64,000 nt of DNA, from assembly GCA_964600685.1 (NCBI GenBank), contig CAZRKU010000002.1:21604-85603 (forward strand). The letters are read 5' to 3'. Under the pieces are notes generated by a model. The model saw nothing but the letters and a program-made list of their open reading frames with translations. It searched no databases and was not told the origin of the DNA. How positions within the stretch are numbered: the stretch's first letter is position 1; each line of letters begins with the position of its first letter. This stretch comes from TMP-24 sp964600685 (GTDB lineage Bacteria; Pseudomonadota; Alphaproteobacteria; Rhodobacterales; Rhodobacteraceae). Below, one piece after another: positions 44,106 to 51,878 of this stretch. The translations under genes were made by a program, and so were the position numbers.

Positions 44106-44228
44106 AATGTCCCTCTCAAGGCTTGTCTACCGCCGTCTGCCCGTCCGATACGAGCGCGGCTGCGGCACAGGTCGTTGCGGACTGCACCCTGCGCGGCGTC
44201 GAATACAGACGCGCGGAAGGCCGAAGCG

Positions 44229-45503
44229 TTACAACGGGCGGGACGCCCCGCGCGGCACCAGCCGTTCCGGCAGCCACAGCCCCGGCCAGACCGCAAGGGC
44301 GATGACGCCGGCCGTCAGCACGAAGGCGGCATTCGGCAGCCAGGTCACGTCATAGAGCAACCCGCCCGCCGCCGACCCCAGCGCCGCGCCCAGGCTGGCG
44401 GCGGCGGTCTGCTTGCCAAGCTCGGCACCGGACTTGTGCCCGCCGTGGCTGGCAACCCAATAGGTCAGGATCGGCGACAGGATCCCGGCACTGGCCGCCA
44501 CGGCGCCGACCACGACCAGCATCAGCCGGAAATCGGTGGTCAGGGGCAGGGCGAACAGGGCTGCCGCCATGACGGCAAACGCGGGCGCGATCAGCCAGCG
44601 GGTGAACTCCGGCCGGACCAGCGGCGAAAAGACGACCGCCTGCACGACGATCATCACCCCCGAGCACAGCGTGAACATCATCGCGATCTGCGCCGGGTCC
44701 AGGCCAAGGTCCTGTCTGCCGCGCAAGGCCAGCCCGACCTCGAACACCGCAACCCCGGCCGAGACGACGAAGCCCAGGGCCAGAAGCCAGCGCACCACTT
44801 GTGGCGCAGAAACCTGGGCGGGCTGCCGGACCCCCTCGGGGCGGACGACGGGCGAGCGACGGACCGTCAGCGCGACAGCCAGTGCCGCGACCAGCGCCAG
44901 CCCCCCGGTCGCCGCCAAAGGCGCCATCATGCCGCCGCCGGTTGCGCCGGAAGCCCGGGTCAGCGCGACGCCCAGGGCCGGACCCAGGAGAAAGCCCGAA
45001 ACACCCGCCAGCGACACGAAGGTCAACCGGCGACCCAGCTCGGCCCGCGTCGCGGAGAAATCCGTGACGGTTGCCAGGGCAACAGGCGTCACCGCCGCGG
45101 CAAAGAGCCCGCTGAGCGCCCGTTCCGCGTACAGCGCGGAAAGCGACTCGAGGGCCGCAAAGACCAGCATGGTCGCGCCAAACCCGCCCAGCCCGATCAG
45201 CAGGACCGGGCGCCGCCCCCAGCGATCCGACAGCCGCCCCCAGACCGGCGCGCACAGGAACAGGGCGAACATGTAAAGCGCGGTCAGAAGCCCCGTCGCG
45301 CGTGGCACCTGGGCTGCCGTGCTGCCCTCACCCAGCATCTGCCCGACCAGATCGGGCAGTTCCGGCAGCAGAACCCCGAATCCGACCGAAATGGTGAACA
45401 CCCCCAGCATCAGCGACACCAGCACGGGCACCACCACCGAGGCAGGCGGAGTCGGCGCAGTGGTGGCGTGACGCTCCGGTTTCCCGTGGGCCTGATCGGT
45501 CAC
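44229..45503 (-). CDS. MFS transporter (drug/metabolite exporter type)
   Basis: A 424-residue protein with 12 predicted membrane segments. The motif-A loop APVWGRLSDRWGRRPVLLIG follows segment 2, as in TetA-like drug/H+ antiporters, and FLLGPALGVAL (motif C-like) is in segment 5. The start is GTG 45503, overlapping the cytochrome stop as GTGA. The longer in-frame stretch upstream to 45788 lies inside the cytochrome gene and is not coding. Its substrate is unknown. Placement between a cytochrome c and an ABC exporter suggests export of the same toxic compound or metabolite. Confidence 0.88.
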   Translation of the reverse strand: MTDQAHGKPERHATTAPTPPASVVVPVLVSLMLGVFTISVGFGVLLPELPDLVGQMLGEGSTAAQVPRATGLLTALYMFALFLCAPVWGRLSDRWGRRPVLLIGLGGFGATMLVFAALESLSALYAERALSGLFAAAVTPVALATVTDFSATRAELGRRLTFVSLAGVSGFLLGPALGVALTRASGATGGGMMAPLAATGGLALVAALAVALTVRRSPVVRPEGVRQPAQVSAPQVVRWLLALGFVVSAGVAVFEVGLALRGRQDLGLDPAQIAMMFTLCSGVMIVVQAVVFSPLVRPEFTRWLIAPAFAVMAAALFALPLTTDFRLMLVVVGAVAASAGILSPILTYWVASHGGHKSGAELGKQTAAASLGAALGSAAGGLLYDVTWLPNAAFVLTAGVIALAVWPGLWLPERLVPRGASRPL

Positions 45504-46060
45504 GGCGTCGCAGCCGTATCGGGCACCCGTGCGTCGAGCGCGTCGTAATCTTCCGCCGTCATCTCTGGCAGAGTGGTCAGGAAGGCGGTGATGTCCCAGA
45601 TCTCGGCGTCCGTCAGCGACGGTCCCCAGGCGGGCATGCCGGTAAAGCGGATGCCGTTCTTGGTGACCCAGAACAGGTCCGTTTCGTCCATGTCGTCGGC
45701 ATCCGGCCCGAAGCCGGGGGCCTGCGGGTTGAAGCCCGCCGCCATCGGCTCGGGCGTGCGTCCGATCGGGGTGTGGCACATCACGCATTGCTGCCGGTAG
45801 AGGCGGAAACCGTTGTCCCGGTTCGCCACGTAATCCGCCGGTGGCGGCGCCACATCGCGCGAATGGGTCGCGACCGAGGCTTCGCGGACCGTGATCAGCG
45901 CCCAGCTGAGCAAGGGCGAATCCACCACGGTGGCCGCGACGTTGAACACGCCCGAATACATCAGCACCGCACCACCCACGATTGCCGCGACGACCAGGCC
46001 GCCGATGATCAGCAACAGATGCCGCGTCAGGTGGACGCAGGTTTCAGACCACGAAGACAT
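45500..46060 (-). CDS. Membrane-anchored c-type cytochrome
   Basis: A 186-residue protein with an uncleaved N-terminal anchor (residues about 14-38) and one periplasmic haem c domain: CVMCH at residues 92-96 and a likely axial Met in FTGMPAWGP at residue 142. ATG 46060 has GGAGG 5 nt upstream. ATG 46072 is the alternative. The 5' end overlaps the metal-binding/VKOR-like gene by 17 bp. It may carry electrons between the respiratory chain and the thiol-redox or metal protein encoded next to it. That link is inferred from position only. Confidence 0.88.
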   Translation of the reverse strand: MSSWSETCVHLTRHLLLIIGGLVVAAIVGGAVLMYSGVFNVAATVVDSPLLSWALITVREASVATHSRDVAPPPADYVANRDNGFRLYRQQCVMCHTPIGRTPEPMAAGFNPQAPGFGPDADDMDETDLFWVTKNGIRFTGMPAWGPSLTDAEIWDITAFLTTLPEMTAEDYDALDARVPDTAATP

Positions 46061-47747
46061 TCCAGCCTCCATAAGAGTTGCGGATGGAACCGCGCGGGAT
46101 CGACAGGGCGACGATCACGAGGCCGGTTGCGGCCCCCGCCCATGTTGCCAAGGGCGAGCCTGCCCCATCCAGCACGAACGGCGCCACCGCCAGCCACAGC
46201 CCGGCCGGCACGATCAGGAAGCGGACGGCGCGGGCGACCTCGGCAAAGGCGATGATGGCGAAGGTGACGATCAGAAGCCCGGTCAGATGGTCGCTGTTGG
46301 TCAGCGACCCAGAGTTGCCATAGGTCAGCCGGGTGAAGGTCAGCCAGATGCCGATGGCGCAGAGTGCCAGCAGCGTCGGCGGGAAATTCACCCCGCGCCC
46401 GGCCTGGGCGAACATCTGCGCCTTGCTGGCCAGCACGCCCTTGGCGTGATCGTCGCTGCCCCCCTCCATCGCGCCGCCGGTCCAGAAGGTCCGCCAGAAC
46501 GGCTTGCCCGCCCGGTGCGAGGCGGTCAGGAACTGCCCCATCGCCACGAATTCATCCAGCGAATAGGGGATCATCAGCGCCATCGCCAGCGCCGCAACCA
46601 GGCACAGCGTGCACCAGGTGCCGATCTCGATCGGCTGGATGATGACGAAATAGATGCTGACCACCCCCAAGGGCACGATCAGCAATGCCAGCGCCAGCAC
46701 CATCCAGGGCATCGTGCGCCAGCGGTCGCGCCCACCCATGAAGGTCATCACGATCTCCAGCGCATAGACCACCGCCCCCAGCCCCGCATCGGCCACCGGC
46801 CAGGCCTTCGACATGTCCGAGGTGATGATGGTTTCGGTGCCGTTCAGGCCGCTGGCCGGATCGGTCCCGGCAAAGAACGGTTCCCAAACCCCGTCGATAT
46901 GGCCCATCTGATAGGCGGTCATGTAGCGCGCGATCAGGAACCCGAACAGCGCCAGCGCGGCAATCGGCACCCGTTGCAGCCAGCTTGCCGGGTTGTAGCC
47001 CCATTCGGGGGGAATGTCGGGCCTGCCCATCATGCCTTCCATGCTCATCCCCGGCATCATCGGGATCAGCACGGCAAGGGCGATCACCAGCACCCCCACC
47101 AGCGTGGCATTGGCATAGGCCTCGGGTAGCGGGGTCCAGAACACCAGGGGCGCCAGCAGCAGCCAGCCACCGACAAAGGCATTGGCCCATTGCGCCCAAG
47201 GATAGCGGCGCTGCGCATTGGCCGACAGATAGCCGAAGAAGACGATCAGCACGCCGCTGATCACGTCGTTCAGCGTCATCAGCATGGCCCGGTGGGCAAA
47301 GGGCGTGAGCCCCCGGTCCGCCATCACCGCAAGCTGGTTGGCATCGGGCACGAAATTGTTCAGATAGCCGAGGGTGAACGGGGCGGTGATCATCCAGAAG
47401 CCCAGCATCATCGCCACGTAATGCGGCCAGAGCATCGCCCTGTGGGCATCGCCCATCATGTCACCGGTGCCCGCCCCGGCCATCGCATGGCCCGACATCG
47501 CATGGCCAGTCGCGGACGAAACATCGGCCTTCGTGGCGGTGCCCTTCGCGGTTGCGGCCGGGGCATCGCCGGCCCGCTTGGCTGTCGCCTCGGGCACCAG
47601 CGTCATGCCGCATTTGGGGCAGCTGCCGGGCGCGCCCTGACGGATTTCCGGGTGCATCGGACAGGTGTAGGTGACGGTGCCCGGACCGCTGGCTGTGGCA
47701 GGCGCGGTCCCGGCATTGCCGTCCTGCCCGGAATGTTTGCTGCTCAT
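46044..47747 (-). CDS. Heavy-metal-binding domain fused to SPW-repeat and VKOR-like membrane domains
   Basis: A 567-residue protein. Residues 27-52 form a heavy-metal-binding domain (YTCPMHPE, then CPKCGMTLVP), as in CusB- and CopA-type proteins. A Met/His-rich linker follows (GHAMSGHAMAGAGTGDMMG). The rest is membrane: SPW-type repeats (FWMITAPFTLGYL, WANAFVGGWLLLAPLVFW and GLWLAVAPFVLDG) around a VKOR-like core with CxxC in GTWCTLCLVAA near residue 378. ATG 47747 overlaps the stop of the small metal-binding gene (ATGA) and has AGGAGG only 1 nt upstream, so initiation is probably coupled. A role in metal- or copper-linked thiol redox at the membrane is inference. Confidence 0.85.
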   Translation of the reverse strand: MSSKHSGQDGNAGTAPATASGPGTVTYTCPMHPEIRQGAPGSCPKCGMTLVPEATAKRAGDAPAATAKGTATKADVSSATGHAMSGHAMAGAGTGDMMGDAHRAMLWPHYVAMMLGFWMITAPFTLGYLNNFVPDANQLAVMADRGLTPFAHRAMLMTLNDVISGVLIVFFGYLSANAQRRYPWAQWANAFVGGWLLLAPLVFWTPLPEAYANATLVGVLVIALAVLIPMMPGMSMEGMMGRPDIPPEWGYNPASWLQRVPIAALALFGFLIARYMTAYQMGHIDGVWEPFFAGTDPASGLNGTETIITSDMSKAWPVADAGLGAVVYALEIVMTFMGGRDRWRTMPWMVLALALLIVPLGVVSIYFVIIQPIEIGTWCTLCLVAALAMALMIPYSLDEFVAMGQFLTASHRAGKPFWRTFWTGGAMEGGSDDHAKGVLASKAQMFAQAGRGVNFPPTLLALCAIGIWLTFTRLTYGNSGSLTNSDHLTGLLIVTFAIIAFAEVARAVRFLIVPAGLWLAVAPFVLDGAGSPLATWAGAATGLVIVALSIPRGSIRNSYGGWNVFVV

Positions 47748-47917
47748 GCCTCCTGCCCCGCGGCGGTGGCCCGGCGAACGAGCGTCATGCCGCAGATCGG
47801 GCATTTGCCCGGCTCGGCGCGGTTGACCTCGGGGTGCATCGGACAGGTATAGCTGCCCGAGCCGGTCGGGCCAGGCGCTGCCGCGGCACCATGGCCGGGA
47901 TCATGGGGGCTCATCAT
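47744..47917 (-). CDS. Small heavy-metal-binding domain protein
   Basis: A 57-residue protein that is little more than one metal-binding module: SYTCPMHPEVNRAEPGKCP and ICGMTLV, matching the N-terminal domain of the next protein, preceded by a His-containing stretch (MMSPHDPGHG). ATG 47917 has GAGGAG 5 nt upstream and overlaps the SDR stop (ATGA). There is no signal peptide, so it is probably a cytoplasmic metal carrier or buffer. Confidence 0.82.
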   Translation of the reverse strand: MMSPHDPGHGAAAAPGPTGSGSYTCPMHPEVNRAEPGKCPICGMTLVRRATAAGQEA

Positions 47918-49014
47918 CTGTTCTCCTCTGCCTTGGCCTTGGCGTTCGCCAGCATCCATTCCGTGGGCGTCAGCCCGTTTTCTCGGTAGAATCCCACATC
48001 GTCAGCCTTCAGCGCGGCCACCATTTTCGGGATTGTCTTGCGCAGGGTGCGCTGCGGCTCCCAGCCCAGCATCTCCTTGGCACGGCTGACATCCACCGCG
48101 TAATGATCATTGGCCCGGTCGATCATCCAGGGTTTGATGAACGGTTTCGAGCCAAGCACCTTGTCCTCCACCCAGGCCCCGATCTTGGCGATCGGGCCGG
48201 GAACGTTGAAGGATTCGTAGGATTCGTTGTGGATCTGCCGCATGAAGGTGTGCTGCAACTCGTCATAGCTCAGCGCGTCCGGCTCGCCGATCAGCAGGAC
48301 CGTCTCGGGCGGCAAGCTGGCGCGGCGCTCGACCGTGCGGACCAGCGCATCCACCACATCCTCCATATGCACATAGGACGCGCCATGCGAGGTGGAGCCG
48401 GCATAGAGATGCGATTCAAGCTGGCGTTCATAGATCCGCTGGATCTGGTGCGACAAGGGCGGCGAATGGCAGCCATCATCATAGACGCCGGCAAAGCGCA
48501 GCATCACCGTCGGCACGTCGCCACGTTCCTCGCGGATCATCGCCTCGGTGCGGACCTTCGATTCAGGATAGGCCCAGGTCGGGCCGATCGGCCAATCCTC
48601 GTTGAAGAAGATCCCCGGCTCGCCGGGTTTGTGCACCAGCATGGTGCTGGAAAAGACGAACTGCTGCACCTCGAACGCGGCCTTCAGGCCCTGCAAAAGC
48701 CGTTTCGTGCCATTCACCGTCACGCTGTCATACTGCGGGTCCGGCCTGCCGGAAAAATCGTAGAACGCCGCCAGATGGATGACCGAGGCGACCCGCGCGC
48801 CGTGATGGGCCAGCAGCACCTTCAGCCCCGCGGAAACACTTCTATCCGAGGTGATGTCGACCGGTATCCGGGTGCAGCCCTCGGGCGGGTTCTCCTCGGC
48901 CTTCATGTCGAAGCCCACGACATTGGTGTAGGTCTTGCGCAACTCGCGCATTACCGCCGTTCCGATCCGGCCATTCGAGCCGGTGATCAGGACGATATCG
49001 CCTTCTGGCTTCAT
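47914..49014 (-). CDS. NAD-dependent epimerase/dehydratase (extended SDR)
   Basis: A 366-residue extended short-chain dehydrogenase. GxxGxxG is in LITGSNGRIGTAV (residues about 9-21). DMKAEENP marks NAD specificity. The catalytic set is STMLVHKPGE and YPESK (Tyr-x-x-x-Lys) near residues 125-155. The C-terminus resembles nucleoside-diphosphate-sugar epimerases, but no sugar-biosynthesis genes lie nearby. GGGAGAA precedes ATG 49014. It is the first gene of the island operon, so the promoter is in 49015-49172. Its substrate is unknown. Confidence 0.88.
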   Translation of the reverse strand: MKPEGDIVLITGSNGRIGTAVMRELRKTYTNVVGFDMKAEENPPEGCTRIPVDITSDRSVSAGLKVLLAHHGARVASVIHLAAFYDFSGRPDPQYDSVTVNGTKRLLQGLKAAFEVQQFVFSSTMLVHKPGEPGIFFNEDWPIGPTWAYPESKVRTEAMIREERGDVPTVMLRFAGVYDDGCHSPPLSHQIQRIYERQLESHLYAGSTSHGASYVHMEDVVDALVRTVERRASLPPETVLLIGEPDALSYDELQHTFMRQIHNESYESFNVPGPIAKIGAWVEDKVLGSKPFIKPWMIDRANDHYAVDVSRAKEMLGWEPQRTLRKTIPKMVAALKADDVGFYRENGLTPTEWMLANAKAKAEENR

Positions 49015-49081
49015 GCCGGTTCTCCCTGGGAGGAGCTAATGACTTGAGGGGGCATGGGTCAGGTCTCCTGTGATCGTCCTG

Positions 49082-49106
49082 ACGGCAGGCATCATACGGC
49101 TGCCGT
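49082..49106. promoter_or_regulatory. Inverted repeat in the promoter region of the island operon
   Basis: ACGGCAG (49082-49088) and CTGCCGT (49100-49106) form a perfect 7-bp inverted repeat with an 11-bp spacer, about 70 bp before the SDR start. A second, shorter one (CGTCT 49108-49112, AGACG 49125-49129) is adjacent. A TTGACA-like -35 reads leftward at 49170-49165. They are candidates for an operator. No regulator gene is in the island. Confidence 0.35.
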
Positions 49107-49172
49107 GCGTCTTTAAGTTGATACAGACGTGCGCGCGCCTCATTCATTACAGGATCTCTTCATATGTCAACC

Positions 49173-49566
49173 GAGGCTCTGGCCCCATTGATCTTGCGCT
49201 TGCGGCATGATTCAGGCTCCGCAAGGAGACTGACCAATGAGCAACCTATTCTGGCTGACGGATGCCCAGATGGCGCGGCTGCTGCCCTTCTTCCCCAAGA
49301 GCCATGGCAAGCCACACGTCGATGACCGGCGGGTTCTGAGCGGCATAATCTTCATTAATCGCAATGGCTTGCGGTGGTGTGATGCACCAAAGGAATACGG
49401 CCCGCCGAAGACCCTCTACAATCGGTGGAAGCGATGGGGCGACAAGGGCATCTTCGCCCCGATGATGGAGGGGCTGGCCTCCGAGGCGGCGGTTCCCAAG
49501 ACGGTAATGATCGACGCGACCTACCTCAAAGCGCACCGCACGGCGACCAGCCTGCGATCAAACACC
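49173..49566 (+). mobile_element. 5' part of an IS5-family element (IS427-like group)
   Basis: The left end appears to begin near GAGGCTCTGGCCCC (49173), the usual start of this IS type, followed by the leader GATTCAGGCTCCGCAAGGAG and the transposase gene. The element is cut off at about 49556, directly against parB. No right end is present. Confidence 0.65.
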
Positions 49567-49569
49567 TAG
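49237..49569 (+). pseudogene. Truncated IS5-family transposase (N-terminal part)
   Basis: A 110-residue frame starting MSNLFWLTDAQMARLLPFFP with DDRRVLSGIIFINRNGLRW and MIDATYLKAHRTATSLR (first catalytic Asp in MIDATY). In intact relatives the sequence continues past SLR. Here it ends after three foreign codons at a TAG (49567-49569) that overlaps the parB stop on the other strand. In some relatives this part is a separate orfA, so the break position must be compared with a full copy. Confidence 0.85.
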
Positions 49570-50447
49570 CGTACCTGTGACAGCAGCTGACAAAGCTCGT
49601 CCAGTTGCTCAAGCGATCCGTAGGTGATGGTCAAATGACCACCATCGTGCCCCTTGTGGTCGATCACGACCTTCATGCGCAGGTTGGCCGACAGATCCTG
49701 CTCCAGAACCCTGGTGTCGGCATCCTTGGTTGACCGGCGCGGCGCACTGCTTCGGCTCTTCGCTTTGGCGGGCGCCTGCGCGAGCCGCTCGGTTTCGCGC
49801 ACCGACAGTCCCTGCGCGATGACTTCCCGGGCAAGTTCGACCGGATTCTCGGTGGTGATCAGGGCCCGCGCATGACCGGCGGTCAGTTTGCCCTCGCGCA
49901 GCCAGCCCAGAACCGTTTCCGGCAAGGTCAGGAGCCGCAGGAGGTTGGCAATGTAACTCCGGCTCTTGGAGAGCACTTCCGCCATCTTTTCCTGGGTATG
50001 GCCGAACCGATCCATCAACTGACGGTAGCCCATTGCCTCTTCAACCGGGTTCAGATCGGCGCGCTGGATATTCTCGATGATCGCCAGTTCAAGAAGCTCG
50101 GTATCGGATACTTCGCGCACCAGGACGGGCAGGTCGTGAAGTTGGGCCAATTGAGCGGCCCGCCAGCGCCTCTCACCGGCGACAATTTCATAACCACCTG
50201 TTTTTCTTGGATTATCTCTGACAATAAGCGGCTGGATGACACCCTTCTCGCGGATCGAGGCCGCAAGCTCCTCCAACGCGTCGGTCGGAAAATCCCGGCG
50301 TGGCTGATCGGGGTTCGGTTCGATCAGGTCGATCGGAACCAGAAGATCCGGGCGTCTGGGCCGCGCGTCGTCCGCCGGCGCCACGTCTGCCATAAGCGCC
50401 GAAAGCCCCCGCCCTAGACCACGCCGCTCCGGTTTCCTGTCACTCAT
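49566..50447 (-). CDS. parB: Chromosome partitioning protein ParB
   Basis: CTP-dependent clamp that loads at parS. The 293 residues include RRGLGRGLSALMADV at the N-terminus, IEPNPDQPRRDF near residue 45, the CTP-binding GERRWRAAQ near residue 93, ENIQRADLNPVEEA near residue 125 and the helix-turn-helix TQEKMAEVLSKSRSYIANLL near residue 150. ATG 50447 (MSDRKPERRG) fits family starts. ATG 50465 overlaps the parA stop. Two parS sites lie 1.4 and 3.3 kb upstream. The stop codon coincides with the border of an IS fragment. Confidence 0.96.
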   Translation of the reverse strand: MSDRKPERRGLGRGLSALMADVAPADDARPRRPDLLVPIDLIEPNPDQPRRDFPTDALEELAASIREKGVIQPLIVRDNPRKTGGYEIVAGERRWRAAQLAQLHDLPVLVREVSDTELLELAIIENIQRADLNPVEEAMGYRQLMDRFGHTQEKMAEVLSKSRSYIANLLRLLTLPETVLGWLREGKLTAGHARALITTENPVELAREVIAQGLSVRETERLAQAPAKAKSRSSAPRRSTKDADTRVLEQDLSANLRMKVVIDHKGHDGGHLTITYGSLEQLDELCQLLSQVR

Positions 50448-50461
50448 CCCTGCCCCCTTGG

Positions 50462-51265
50462 TCATTGTTTTGCATGGCGCGCCAGAAGTTCCCGCGCAAG
50501 CGCGCGATAGGCGGTGCTGCCTTTTGATAGCGGATCATAGTTGAGGACCGGAACCGAGTAGGATGGCGCCTCGGAAACGCGGACATTGCGCGGAATCACC
50601 GTCTGGAACACCAGTTGCCCGAGGTTGGCACGCGCGTCCGATTCCACCTGTTGTGACAGCTTGTTGCGGCCATCATACATGGTCAGGACCACGCCCTCGA
50701 TCCGCAGATCCTTGTTGGCGTTCTGCCGGACCGTCCGGATCGTCAGCATCAGTTGCGACAGACCTTCGAGTGCAAAGAACTCCGCCTGTAGCGGAACCAG
50801 CACGGATTGTGCGGCGATCATCGCATTCACGGTCAGCAAACTGAGCGACGGCGGGCAATCGATCAGGACATAGTCGATCGCGTAGCCGTCAAGCGCCGGC
50901 TCATTCAGCGCATCGTGGAGAAGGAAACTGCGTTTCTCGTTTGAAACAAGCTCGATGTCAGCCGAGGACAGATCGGTGGTCGCGGGGCACAAATACAGCC
51001 CGTCAAATGCCGTGGCCCGGATCACGTCCGTGATCTCCGCATCTTCAAGCAGCAGGTCATAGGTGGTAAGCCCACGCGCACCAGGCTCAAAGCCGAGGCC
51101 GGTCGAGGCATTGCCTTGCGGATCGAGATCCACCAGCAATACGCGTTTGCCCGTCTCGACAAGGGCGGCGGCCAGATTGATCGCCGTCGTGGTCTTGCCG
51201 ACTCCGCCCTTCTGATTTGCAACAGCAATGACACGCGCGCCGCTCGTGCGGATCGGATCAGGCAC
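50462..51265 (-). CDS. parA: Chromosome partitioning ATPase ParA (Soj)
   Basis: A 267-residue Walker-type ATPase that moves ParB-parS complexes. The deviant Walker A is KGGVGKTTT (about residues 18-26), with DLDPQGNASTGLG near residue 45 and VLIDCPPSLSLLT near residue 130. GTG 51265 is preferred because AAGGGA lies 8 nt upstream. TTG 51271 is too close to it. The start overlaps the rsmG stop by 8 bp. Confidence 0.96.
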   Translation of the reverse strand: MPDPIRTSGARVIAVANQKGGVGKTTTAINLAAALVETGKRVLLVDLDPQGNASTGLGFEPGARGLTTYDLLLEDAEITDVIRATAFDGLYLCPATTDLSSADIELVSNEKRSFLLHDALNEPALDGYAIDYVLIDCPPSLSLLTVNAMIAAQSVLVPLQAEFFALEGLSQLMLTIRTVRQNANKDLRIEGVVLTMYDGRNKLSQQVESDARANLGQLVFQTVIPRNVRVSEAPSYSVPVLNYDPLSKGSTAYRALARELLARHAKQ

Positions 51266-51878
51266 GTTCAATATCCCTTATCGACAGAATGACAGCCGAC
51301 TCGTCGGTCATGCTCTTGGTGACTTCATACGAAAACCGCCAGCTTTCAAGAGCTTGACTCACTTCTTCGGCATGAGCCGCGCCTTTCGGAAACAGGGCCT
51401 GCCCGCCCGGCCGCAGGTGAGGCGCGGCATATTCAAGCAATTTGGCAAGCGGCGCGAGCGCGCGGGCCGACAGGATTTCCGCACCCAGTCCGGGCGTGGC
51501 TTCGATGCGTTGCGGCAGAATACTGACTTCCACGCCCACCGCGCGCGCTACCGCCGAAAGGAACGCTGCCTTGCGTTGATCGCTTTCGATCAGCGTGACC
51601 GACAGATCAGGTTTTCGCTCCGCAGCAAGAATCGCAACGACAAGTCCCGGGAAGCCGCCGCCCGCGCCGAGGTCCGCCCAAAGTCCGCACTCTGCGGAAT
51701 GTAGATCGAAAATCTGCGCCGAATCAACGAAGTGTCTGTCCCAAAGCCGGTCCAGCGTCGACCGGGAGACCAGATTGATCGCTGGATTCCACTTCCGCAG
51801 CAGCGCCTCGTAGATTTCGAGCCGCTCCATTGTTTCACGTGAAACAGCACGACCTGCCAGAAAGTCGTCTCTGCTCAT
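51258..51878 (-). CDS. rsmG: 16S rRNA (guanine-N7) methyltransferase RsmG
   Basis: Methylates G527 of 16S rRNA (E. coli numbering). The 206 residues carry the SAM-binding LGAGGGFPGLVVAIL near residue 70 and IESDQRKAAFL near residue 97. The start overlaps the mnmG stop (ATGA). A parS site is embedded in codons 11-17, encoding AVSRETM. Confidence 0.95.
   Translation of the reverse strand: MSRDDFLAGRAVSRETMERLEIYEALLRKWNPAINLVSRSTLDRLWDRHFVDSAQIFDLHSAECGLWADLGAGGGFPGLVVAILAAERKPDLSVTLIESDQRKAAFLSAVARAVGVEVSILPQRIEATPGLGAEILSARALAPLAKLLEYAAPHLRPGGQALFPKGAAHAEEVSQALESWRFSYEVTKSMTDESAVILSIRDIERA
51831..51846. promoter_or_regulatory. parS site 1
   Basis: TGTTTCACGTGAAACA is a perfect 16-bp palindrome and an exact match to the ParB-binding consensus. 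It lies inside the rsmG coding region, about 1.4 kb before parB and 5.2 kb from oriC. Confidence 0.95.

Noticed and set aside
45504..45788. N-terminal extension of the MFS protein
   Set aside because: This in-frame stretch lies inside the cytochrome c gene on the same strand and has no transporter features. GTG 45503 is the sensible start.
38962..49569. One IS5 element split in two by insertion of the island, or a composite transposon
   Set aside because: The two fragments belong to different IS5 subgroups and have orientations incompatible with a single split copy. No matching terminal repeats or target duplications were seen.
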